The notes under the pieces: model-generated | What the model saw: the letters and a program-made list of their open reading frames with translations, nothing else | What the model was told of the DNA's origin: nothing | Database searches by the model: none | Source of the DNA: Phycisphaerales bacterium | Lineage (GTDB): Bacteria > Planctomycetota > Phycisphaerae > Phycisphaerales > UBA1924 | Length of the DNA: 64,000 nucleotides | Assembly: GCA_022843045.1 (NCBI GenBank) | Contig: JALHOJ010000008.1 | Coordinates: 1 to 64,000, forward strand | Direction of reading: 5' to 3' | Program-made: the position numbers and the translations under genes | Shown here: in pieces, positions 37,296 to 48,300 of the stretch | Layout: each line of letters starts with the position of its first letter | Numbering within the stretch: position 1 is the stretch's first letter

Positions 37296-38375
37296 ATGGT
37301 TGCTCGTCGTGTGTTCGCCGTCGCCGGGTCGATGTTCGCTTTCTGGGGCTACGCCGCGCACGCGCAAACCATCCAGCCGCCCTTCAATGCCAACTACACC
37401 TTCACCACGCTTGGCAGTATTCCCGGCGTGCCTGCGCCGTACGGCGGCTTGACGCTGCTTCCCGATGATCCGAACGTCTTGCTGATCGGCGGGATGGCCA
37501 ACAGCGCCTCCGCATCGATCTACCGCGTGCGACTCCAGCGAGATGCGTGCGGGCAAATCGCCGGCTTCGTGGGGACCGCCACCATCTACGCCTCGTGCCC
37601 CAACATCGATGGCGGCCTTGCCTTCGGCCCCAGTGGCGTGCTCTTCGCGACGCGATTCAGCAACAACGGCATTCATCAGTTCCTGCCTGGAGCCACCAGC
37701 CCCAGCCGCACGATCGACTTCACGCCGCTGGGCATGGCCTCTTCGACCGGCTCTTGCAACTTTGTGCCGCCTGGCTTTGGCGGCGCGGGGCGATTCAAGT
37801 CTGTCTCGTACAACACCGGGCAGTTCTACGACGTGACGCTCACGCCCGATGGCAACGGCACGTTCAACTGCGTGAATCCGGTGCAGACCGCCGACTTCCC
37901 GACCACGATCGAGGGCTTCGCATACGTCGCCGCGGGTTCGCCCAACTTTCCGGTCGCTTCGATGGTCGTCTCCGAGTACACCGCGGGCGTGGTCGCCGCG
38001 TACGAGATCGATGGACAGGGCAACCCGATCGTGTCCACGCGTCGCCCGCTGCTCACAGGCTTTGGCGGCCCCGAAGGCGCGTTCATCGATCCAGGCACGG
38101 GCGACTTTCTTTTCAGCACGTTTACGGGCAATCAACTGGTGATCATCCGCGGGTTCGAAGCCGCGGCCGACTGCGACAGCATCGACTTCAACAACGACGG
38201 AAGCCTCTTTGATCCGGTCGACATCGACGCCTTTCTGAGCGTCTTCAGCGAAGGCCCTTGCATCCCCGAAACCGCCACGTGCAACGACATCGACTTTGAC
38301 AACAACGGAAGCTGCTTTGACCCCAACGACATCGACTCGTTCCTAAGCGTCTTCAGCGAAGGCCCGTGCCTCTGA
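37296..38375 (+). CDS. Secreted protein with two C-terminal dockerin-like (GC-type) repeats
   Basis: Signal peptide MVARRVFAVAGSMFAFWGYAAHAQ; C-terminal CDSIDFNNDGSLFDPVDIDAFLSVFSEGPC and CNDIDFDNNGSCFDPNDIDSFLSVFSEGPC. Confidence 0.85.
   Translation: MVARRVFAVAGSMFAFWGYAAHAQTIQPPFNANYTFTTLGSIPGVPAPYGGLTLLPDDPNVLLIGGMANSASASIYRVRLQRDACGQIAGFVGTATIYASCPNIDGGLAFGPSGVLFATRFSNNGIHQFLPGATSPSRTIDFTPLGMASSTGSCNFVPPGFGGAGRFKSVSYNTGQFYDVTLTPDGNGTFNCVNPVQTADFPTTIEGFAYVAAGSPNFPVASMVVSEYTAGVVAAYEIDGQGNPIVSTRRPLLTGFGGPEGAFIDPGTGDFLFSTFTGNQLVIIRGFEAAADCDSIDFNNDGSLFDPVDIDAFLSVFSEGPCIPETATCNDIDFDNNGSCFDPNDIDSFLSVFSEGPCL
38172..38369 (+). repeat. Two 90-nt tandem repeats encoding 30-aa dockerin-like modules
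   Basis: 38172-38261 and 38280-38369 align codon for codon. Confidence 0.9.
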
Positions 38376-38436
38376 GCGTGTCTTGGTGTTGGCGAGTCGC
38401 TCGAAGACTCACTCATCGTCGGCATGACAGATTCAA

Positions 38437-39240
38437 TCACGCTCCACGTTGCACGATCCACATCGCCCCGCGGAGCGGTCCTTCCAAGAGGCCAGCCGCT
38501 TCCTGCTGCCCGCGCACGAACTCGCGCAGAGTGTCGGCCAGCGCCGGCTCCCGCCTTGCAAGCCGCCTCGCGTTGATCGCCAGCTGTTTCTGCAACGCTG
38601 CTTCGACCTTGGCCATCGCCGGGCGGGCCAGCACGCGAGCATCCAGCACCTCGTCGCCCAGCTGCGCAATCCGCTCGCTCACATGCTCGAGCGTGGGCAC
38701 CCTTCGCCACGCGCGATCGTCGCACGCCGGATCACGCACGGCGTCATCGATCACGTACACCCCGCCGATCCGCACGAAAGCCCGCGTCGCGCGGGCGGCC
38801 CGCATGGCTGGCCAGACGTTGAGCATCAGCGCCACGTCGTAATCGCGATGCAGGGCCCGCGAGCGGGTGAAGATCTCGAGCGAGGTTGCGACGAAGGCGC
38901 AGCGATCAGAGACGCCCGCAGCCGTCGCCAACTCCCTCGCGCTGTCGATGAACGCCGGGCAGCCGTCGATGCCCACAACGTCCATCCGCAGCGTCTTGGC
39001 GAGTGCCACCGCGACGCCGCCAGGCCCACACCCCAGGTCGATCGCGCGGAGCGGTTCTCTTCGACCCGGCAAAGCAATACCCAAACCGCGAAGGCGACGC
39101 ATGATCAAGCTGGGCGAGGCCCCCAGCGTCGGCATGTTCGCAAACAACTGTCCAAGATGCGGATACAGCCGATCCGGCGCGTCCACCGACGCCACGACCT
39201 GGGCGCGGAGTCGGTGTCGCGAGCGTGTGGAGGGCGGCAT
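38437..39240 (-). CDS. SAM-dependent methyltransferase
   Basis: LRAIDLGCGPGGVAVALAKTLRMDVVGIDGCPAFIDSARELA. Confidence 0.85.
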   Translation of the reverse strand: MPPSTRSRHRLRAQVVASVDAPDRLYPHLGQLFANMPTLGASPSLIMRRLRGLGIALPGRREPLRAIDLGCGPGGVAVALAKTLRMDVVGIDGCPAFIDSARELATAAGVSDRCAFVATSLEIFTRSRALHRDYDVALMLNVWPAMRAARATRAFVRIGGVYVIDDAVRDPACDDRAWRRVPTLEHVSERIAQLGDEVLDARVLARPAMAKVEAALQKQLAINARRLARREPALADTLREFVRGQQEAAGLLEGPLRGAMWIVQRGA

Positions 39241-39327
39241 GTTTCCAGCGTAGCGGATCAACGCCCTTGCCCCTCCGCCCCGGGCACGAACGAGTTTCGC
39301 GATCGCGTCGCCCTGCAACAATCCCGC

Positions 39328-40698
39328 GTGCGACGAGGCCCCTCCATCCGAACTTCGCTCATCGGCGCCGCGTGGCTCTGCGCGTACGCGCTGCTCGCCC
39401 TCGCGCCGCTGCTGCTCATCCTCGCCACGCCCCGCCCGCCGGGCCGAGACTTCTGGACCGAGTTCAGCGTCGGCCTGGGCTTCGTCGGCCTCGCGATGAT
39501 GTGCCTGCAGTTCGCGCTCACCGCCCGGTTCGAATGGCTCAAGGCCCCGTACGGCAGCGACGTGGTCTACGCGTTTCATCGTGCTATCTCGATGGTGTCG
39601 ATCGGGCTCATTCTGATCCACCCCGCGATCCTGTTCGTCACCAAGTGGGAGGTGATGAAGCAGCGGCCCTTCACGCACCCCGTGCCCTTCTGGCTGGGGA
39701 CGCTCGCGGTGGTGTGTCTGCTCTGGATCGTGATCGTGAGCGTCTTTCGCTCGCGCCTCAGTGTCAACTACGACAACTGGCGGCGCGTGCACGCCCTCCT
39801 CGCGATCATCGCTGTGGTCGCGGGCGTTGTGCATGTGCTGGTGATCGGGCATTACCTCGCCGAGCCGCTGCAGCGCGGGTTATGGCTGGCGTACACGCTC
39901 GCGTTCACCCTGCTGATCTTGTACGTGCGCGTGATCAAGCCGATCATGCAGATTCGCAGGCCCTGGATCGTCGATGCCGTCATCCCGCAGCCTGGCGACA
40001 GCACCACGCTGGTGCTGCGCCCCGACGGCCACGCCGGGATTCGCTTTCAGCCAGGCCAGTTCGCGTGGATCACGCTCTGGGAGTCCGCGTTTGGCGATCG
40101 CGAGCATCCGTTCTCGTTTTCAGGCAGCGCGATGGCCCCGGGCGGGCGGGTCGAGTTCACGATCAAGAACCTGGGCGATTGGTCCAGGCGCGTCCGCGAG
40201 GCCAAGCCGGGCGACCGGGCATTCGTCGATGGTCCCTTCGGCGCGCTCTCGGCGGATCGGTTTCCCGACGCGCGCGGGTTCGCGTTCTTCGCCGGCGGCA
40301 TCGGCATCACGCCGATGGTCAGCCACCTCCGCACCTTCGCCGATCGGGGCGAGCCTCGCCCCTGCTGGCTCTTCTACGCGGGCAAGGACTGGGAAGGCCT
40401 GCCCTTGCGCGAAGCAGTGGAGGAGCTGCGGCGGCTGCTACCCAACCTCAAAGTGATCTACGTGCTGGGCACGCCGCCACCCGCGGGCGCGACCGACGCG
40501 CCAGTGGAGACCGGTTTCATCACACGCAACGTCATCGACCGGCACGCTCCCGACATCGCACGCTTCGCGGGCGACGCCAGCCACATCGAGTGCTTCATTT
40601 GCGGTCCCGCGCCCATGATGAACGCGGTCGAAGAGGCGCTGCGAGCCTCGGGTGTGCGATTGGGCGACTATCACGCGGAGCGGTTCAACCTTGTCTAA
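39328..40698 (+). CDS. Ferric reductase/NADPH oxidase-like membrane flavoprotein
   Basis: GTG start; heme-His TM region, RFQPGQFAWITL...EHPFSFSGSA (FAD), GGIGITPMVSHLRTFA, FICGPAPMMNAVEEAL (NAD). Confidence 0.88.
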   Translation: MRRGPSIRTSLIGAAWLCAYALLALAPLLLILATPRPPGRDFWTEFSVGLGFVGLAMMCLQFALTARFEWLKAPYGSDVVYAFHRAISMVSIGLILIHPAILFVTKWEVMKQRPFTHPVPFWLGTLAVVCLLWIVIVSVFRSRLSVNYDNWRRVHALLAIIAVVAGVVHVLVIGHYLAEPLQRGLWLAYTLAFTLLILYVRVIKPIMQIRRPWIVDAVIPQPGDSTTLVLRPDGHAGIRFQPGQFAWITLWESAFGDREHPFSFSGSAMAPGGRVEFTIKNLGDWSRRVREAKPGDRAFVDGPFGALSADRFPDARGFAFFAGGIGITPMVSHLRTFADRGEPRPCWLFYAGKDWEGLPLREAVEELRRLLPNLKVIYVLGTPPPAGATDAPVETGFITRNVIDRHAPDIARFAGDASHIECFICGPAPMMNAVEEALRASGVRLGDYHAERFNLV

Positions 40699-40719
40699 GA
40701 AAGCAGTCCGGAGGTCCGT

Positions 40720-40821
40720 ATGCGCGAGCGAATGAGCACCATCGTGGCTTTGGTTGTTGGCGGCGTGTTGCTGCTGGCCTGCGCAGTGTTTGCCTGGCTG
40801 CGAAGCAGCGGGCGAGTGTGA
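40720..40821 (+). CDS. Possible 33-aa single-TM microprotein
   Basis: MRERMSTIVALVVGGVLLLACAVFAWLRSSGRV preceded by ggagg; short, so tentative. Confidence 0.35.
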   Translation: MRERMSTIVALVVGGVLLLACAVFAWLRSSGRV

Positions 40822-40945
40822 CCGCCGATGCGTAGTCTGCCGGTTTGGCAGGCTTGGCTCCCGCCAGGGGCCACACCTCGCCACCCGACACCCCATCCCT
40901 CGTTCGTAGTGCATGGCTGATCAAGCACTTGCGCGGCGTTGGCAT

Positions 40946-40961
40946 TGGCACCAGACTTGCT
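40946..40961 (+). promoter_or_regulatory. Candidate sigma54 (-24/-12) promoter upstream of dnaK
   Basis: TGGCAC-cagac-TTGCT with GG-N10-GC spacing, 28 nt before the dnaK ATG. Confidence 0.5.
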
Positions 40962-40988
40962 CTTTCATGCCCCTCGGAGACCCACCTT

Positions 40989-42944
<1,956 letters not shown>

Positions 42945-43020
42945 CTGAAGATCAAGGCCTGGAAGGCCCTGGGACTCGCTGGGCAGCATGCCCGAACCCT
43001 TCGTGACAGCTTTCAAAACC

Positions 43021-43044
43021 AACGCCCCGCAAGGGGCGTTTTTC
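43021..43044 (+). terminator. Rho-independent terminator downstream of dnaK
   Basis: AACGCCCC-gcaa-GGGGCGTT followed by tttcgttt. Confidence 0.8.
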
Positions 43045-43190
43045 GTTTGCATTCTCCGTCTACCCTACCCATCTTCCCGGCTTTCGGGCGAACCTTGCGC
43101 TCCCGCCTGCTCGTATGGGTTGGCACGCAGTCGGCCCTCCAAACGCCCGATAGATGGGAGGTCCGGCGGTTTTCTGATTTTGCCTTCGCG

Positions 43191-44165
43191 ATGAGCAGCA
43201 CGGCTTCCAACCCCACCTCGCTTGCCCCTGCGGTGCGCGCCTCGAGCGCGGCTGGGAATCCGGCGTGGAAGGTCTGGGTGCCTATCGCCGTGATCGGGGT
43301 CGCATTTCTCGCGCTCTTCTTCCGGTTCTTCGCCAAGCAGGGGCAGCACAGCTGGGGCGCGCTCGACGACTGGGGCCACTCCTTCGTGATTCCGCTGATC
43401 TCGGGCTTCATGCTGTGGAAGCAGCGGCCGGCGCTTGCTGCCGCGAACTTCCAACCCTTCTGGCCTGGCGTCGCCCCGTTGGTGCTGGGCATCTGGTGCT
43501 ACTTCTTCTTCGTGGTGGGCGTGTCCAATCACATGTTCCAGGGCGCGTCGATGGTGCTTGCGCTCGCGGGGCTGACGATGCTGGTCTTCGGGCTGGACGT
43601 CTTCCGCATCGCGTTCCTGCCCATCGCGTACTTGCTCTTTGGCATCACCATCTCCGAGCAGGTGATGATCAAGATCACCTTCGAATTGCAAGTGCTCGCG
43701 ACCCACGGCGGGTGGCTCCTGCTCAAGATCATCAGCCTTCCTGGCAATTGGTTCCTGGTGGAGCAGGCCGGCAACACCCTCGAAGTCACCTACAAAGGTC
43801 GCAGCATTCCCCTCAACGTCGCAGAGGCATGCAGCGGCATGCGGATGGTCATCGCGTTCATCGCCCTCGCCGGGGCCGTTGCGATCTTCTCGTGCAAGCA
43901 CTGGTGGCAGCGGGTGGCGGTGGTGGCTCTGGCGGTGCCCGTGGCGTTGATCATGAACGTCATCCGCGTCGCGGTGCTCGCGATTGGCTCGATATACGAC
44001 GCGAATCTCGCGGCGGGCAACGCCCACATGCTGATCGGCACGCTGCTGCTCATTCCGGGCCTGTTCTTGTTCATGGGCACGGTCTGGTGCTTGGAGCGGA
44101 TGGTGGTGGAGCCGGGAGACGAGGCCAAGGCGGCTTCCAAGTCATCTGCGAAGGGGGCGAAGTGA
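43191..44165 (+). CDS. Exosortase (EpsH/Xrt family)
   Basis: Polytopic; VAEACSGMRMVIAFIALAGAVA (Cys), LIMNVIRVAVLAIGS (Arg), NAHMLIGTLLLIPGLFLF (His). Confidence 0.9.
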   Translation: MSSTASNPTSLAPAVRASSAAGNPAWKVWVPIAVIGVAFLALFFRFFAKQGQHSWGALDDWGHSFVIPLISGFMLWKQRPALAAANFQPFWPGVAPLVLGIWCYFFFVVGVSNHMFQGASMVLALAGLTMLVFGLDVFRIAFLPIAYLLFGITISEQVMIKITFELQVLATHGGWLLLKIISLPGNWFLVEQAGNTLEVTYKGRSIPLNVAEACSGMRMVIAFIALAGAVAIFSCKHWWQRVAVVALAVPVALIMNVIRVAVLAIGSIYDANLAAGNAHMLIGTLLLIPGLFLFMGTVWCLERMVVEPGDEAKAASKSSAKGAK

Positions 44166-45061
44166 CACACGCAAGTTCCAATCGCACCGCCGGGCTGCTC
44201 AGTCTGCTCAAGAGCCCCGCCACTTGGGTTGCGGTGGGCGTCTTGGCTACGGCGGCCCTGGGCTTTGGCGCGGCGGTCTCACGCTATCGCCTGATGCTCA
44301 ACAAGGAAGCGATCTATCCGCCCGCGAATCGCCAGTTGATCGCGCTGCCTCGCGAACTGGGCGAGTGGACCGCGCTGGGCCAGGATCGGCGCGAAAGTCC
44401 GGAGATCGAGGCCGAACTGGGCACGACGAATTACGTTTCGCGCCTCTACAAGCGCCGTGAGAGTGAGTCGGGCAATGCTCCGATGATCGTGGACTTCCAC
44501 GCGGCGTATTACACGGGCATGATCGACACCGTGCCGCACGTGAGCGATCGATGCTTTGTGGGCGCGGGGATGAGCCTGGTCTCGGCGGGCGCGGATGTGC
44601 CCATTCCGATTGACTCGACCCGCTGGCGTTTGGTGGATGATGAGCAGGTGCCCGAGGTACTCGCGGGCACGCTGTATCGCGCCCGCCTGCCCAACTCGTC
44701 TGACCAGCCAGGCGGCAAGGTGTACGCGACGTTCAACCCCAACGAGTTGAAGCTCCGCACGTTCAAGTTTCGCGACACACAGGGACGCGAGTTGTACTCG
44801 GGCTACTTTTTCATCGCCAACGGCGGCGTGGTGTCGCGTGCCGAGGGCGTGCGGCTGCTGGCGTTCGACCTTCGCAGCAAGTACGCGTACTACTGCAAAG
44901 TGCAGTTCACCAGCACGAGCGTGAAGTCAGAGGCGGAGCTGGGCGAGAAGGCCGGAAGCCTGCTCGACGAACTGTTGCCGGAGATCATGCGGTGCGTGCC
45001 GCCCTGGCAGGATGTGGAACGGGGCACATTCCCCGAGCTGGCGAAAGTGGCGGGTAAGTGA
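44162..45061 (+). CDS. Exosortase-associated EpsI-like protein (DUF3485-like)
   Basis: GTG start overlapping the exosortase stop; single TM then LPRELGEWTALGQDR...GNAPMIVDFHAAYYTG...DRCFVGAGMSLVS. Confidence 0.75.
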   Translation: MTHASSNRTAGLLSLLKSPATWVAVGVLATAALGFGAAVSRYRLMLNKEAIYPPANRQLIALPRELGEWTALGQDRRESPEIEAELGTTNYVSRLYKRRESESGNAPMIVDFHAAYYTGMIDTVPHVSDRCFVGAGMSLVSAGADVPIPIDSTRWRLVDDEQVPEVLAGTLYRARLPNSSDQPGGKVYATFNPNELKLRTFKFRDTQGRELYSGYFFIANGGVVSRAEGVRLLAFDLRSKYAYYCKVQFTSTSVKSEAELGEKAGSLLDELLPEIMRCVPPWQDVERGTFPELAKVAGK

Positions 45062-45396
45062 GTGCGCAGGGTTATACCCCTGACAAAGCCAAGACAAACC
45101 AGATGATCGCCACCCGTGCCACGTCCGGCGAGGACTGCGCGAGGCGACTGGATCGCGTTTGAAGTTATGGGCTGAGGTTGCAAGTGCAACCGTCCGAACG
45201 AATGATGGTGTTCGCGCGTAGTCGGGACAGGGGTGCGGTGGGGTTGGCGGGGTCGGTGCCCGCGGGGTGGGGGCGGCGCGAGGTCTGAGGAGTCGTCGGC
45301 GGGGAAGATCGGAAGCCAGAGCACAATCAAGACCGCCCAGGTGCACGCGAGCGTTGCTTTGCGTGCAGTCGGCGGGGAAGGCCATTGGAGAGTCGC

Positions 45397-48300
45397 ATGC
45401 CCTCGAAGGTGAATACGAAGTTCGTGATCGGTCTGTCCGCGGTCCTGCTGGTCGCTGTCGCGGGGATGGCGTACACCGCCTACACGCTGGTGAGCAACTC
45501 CGCGGCGGACCTGATGAAAGCCGGCGACGAACGCGCGGCGTCGGGCGACATGAAGGACGCAGTGACGCTCTACTCCAAGGCGGTGAACAAGGAGAAGACC
45601 AACTCCGCGTACCTCCGCAAGTGGATCGAGGCGATGGAGAAGTTCACGCCTGAGAACCAGCTCAAGTACGAGAAGCAGTTCATCGAGTACACCGCCGCGG
45701 TACGGCAGCTTGCGACGGTGCAGCCTGAGGAGCCGGCGAACCACCAGAAGTTCCTGAACATGCAACTGACCGCGCTGCGCGGCACCCGCTATGACGATGG
45801 CTCGTGGACGAACTTCGCCAACGAGGCGGACGCGGGGCTGCGCGCCTTTGAGGGCAAACCCGCAGGCGAGTGGGAGAAGTTGCGCCGGTATCGGGGCATC
45901 GCCAACGCCCGCCGGTACGGCGCGAGCACGAGCCCCGATTCCAAGATGCGTGAGGGAGCGATCGCCGACCTGCAGGCCGCCATCAAGGCCGATCCCAACG
46001 ACGGGGAGTCGCTGCTGTCGCTGGTGGAGATGTACGGCGCGGACGCGAATCGCGCGTCGGTGAGCCGTCCCGAAGATGCCAACAAGCTGATCGCGCAGAT
46101 CGAGCAGGTGATCGACGGATTCCTGGCCAACAGCCCCGACCACCCCAGCGCGCTGATGGCGAAGGTGCAGTTTGACCTTGCGAAGTCCCGCCAAGGGATC
46201 ACGCCCACGACGACGCAGACGCAGATCGACGAGGTCACGAAGAACTTCTTGGATCGCAACAAACCCCTGCTCGACCGGGCGGTCGCGAAGGCCAAGACGA
46301 TGCCTATGCCCCTCTCTGACATCGTGATCCGCCAGATCATGATGGGCGAGAACATGCTGGACGGGGCCTCGCGCATGGCCCGCACGGAGGAACTGATCCG
46401 CATCGGCCTTCGCGCCAAGCCCGACAGCGCGATGCACATGCTGATGCTCGCGGAGCTCGCGAAGCAACGTAACGACTACACCCTCGCGACCGAGCAGCTC
46501 GAGAAGGTCACCAAGCTGCCCGACCTGCCCATCAGCCAGGACGGCCAGATGCTCTTCGCGCAGCGCAACGCGGCCCTTGTGCAGCAGGCCCTCTGGAGCC
46601 TGCGGGCCTGGCAGTTGATGCCCGACGGCCCCGACAAGACCGCGGCCTTTGACAAGGCCAAGGATCTGCGTTCCCGAGCCGCGAGCACCGTCGGCGCCGA
46701 CGACGCGCGGATGCTGCTGGTGGACGCTCAGCACGCGTTCATCGCCAACACGCCCGAAGAAATCCAGAAGGCGGCGCGCCTGCTCGAGGAGTACAACCGC
46801 AAGACCGACCGCACCGACGCCGAGGCCCTCTTGCTCACGGCCCAGGTCGCCGTGCAGCGAAACCAGCCCGGCCTTGCGCGCGACACGCTCAATCGCATTC
46901 TTCAGGTCCAGCCCGGCTCGATCACGGCGATCCTCGCCCTCGCGGAACTCGAGCGGCAGTTTCAGAACTTCGACGCCGCGATCAGCTTTTATCAGCAGGC
47001 CCTGCGCCTGAACCCTGGCAACGAGCAGGCCCAGCGCGGGCTGACCGCCCTCCAGATTCTCGACGACCCGACGAAGGCGACCGACCCGATCATCGCGGAA
47101 CTCGCGAGGGTGAATCAACTGCAGGAGCGACTGCGCGACCAGCCCGGCGCGAACCAGCAGATCTTGAACGAGCTCAAGCCCCTGGGTGAGCGATTCCAGT
47201 TTGACCCCCGCGTCGCGCTCCCCCTGGCCCAGGCGTACATGGTCAACCAGCAGCGCGACAAGGCGATCGAGACGCTTGAGAAGGCGGCCGCGAAGGCACC
47301 CGACAACCAGTTCCTCAAGGATCAGCTCGCGTTGATCAGGGTCGACGACCCGATCGCGCGCCAGTTGCTCCAGATCGAAGGCTCCCGGTTGGAGCCGGTG
47401 GAGAAGCTGCTGATGAAGCAGCAGGTCTATCGCCAGGCGGGCAACCAGGCCAAGGCCGACGAGATGCTGGCCGAAGCCGTCAAGACCGCGCCCAACGATC
47501 GGCGCGTGATCGAGGGACAGTTCATCGACACGATCGAGAAGGGCGACCTCGCCAGCGCACGCCCGCTGGCAGAGCGAGCCGTCCGCGAGAACCTCGACGG
47601 CTTCAACGGCGACACCTATCGCGCCCGAGTCCTGGGCGTGGAGCGCAAGTTCGCCGAGGCCGCTGCGATGCTCAAGGGCATCGTCGATCGCGGCGGGGCC
47701 CAGCCCGAAGTGCATCGCCTGATGGGGCGGATGTACGCGCTGGACAATCGCCCGGGCGAGGCGGCCACCGCGTTCCGCGAGGCCATCAAGATGCGTCCCA
47801 ACGATCCGCAGGCGATCGTCGACTTGATCAGCGCGCTCTTGGCGCAGGATCGTGCGGGCGAAGCCCTGAGCGTGGCACGCGAGAATCGTCGCTACGCGGA
47901 GAACGACGTCCGCTTCCTCAAGCTGTGGTGGGGGCTGGAAGCCCAGTCGGGCGATCGCAACCTCGCGATCCGCCAACGCGAGCAGTTCGCGGCCATGGTG
48001 CCGGGCGATCGCGAGAACACCATTGCCTTGATCGGCCTGTACGTGCAGGCCAGCCAGTTTGACAAGGCCCGCGAGCTGGTCGACAAAGCCCGCGCCTCCA
48101 AGGATGATCTTGAAATTGCCGGCATGGACGCGATGCTGCTGTGGGGAACAGGCAAGCGCGACGACGCCAAGAAGGTCTTCGAGGCCGCGATCGCCAAGTT
48201 CAACGATCCGCCCACCAGCCGCCCGGAGATGATGTACGCCGCGTTCCTGCGAGAGCGGGGCGACATGCTCGCCGCGGTCGAGGCCTACAACCGCGCCCGT

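Noticed and set aside
44890-47976. 1028-aa ORF on the minus strand
   Set aside because: Shadow ORF antisense to the TPR protein; composition typical of GC-rich antisense frames; the TPR frame has clear motifs.
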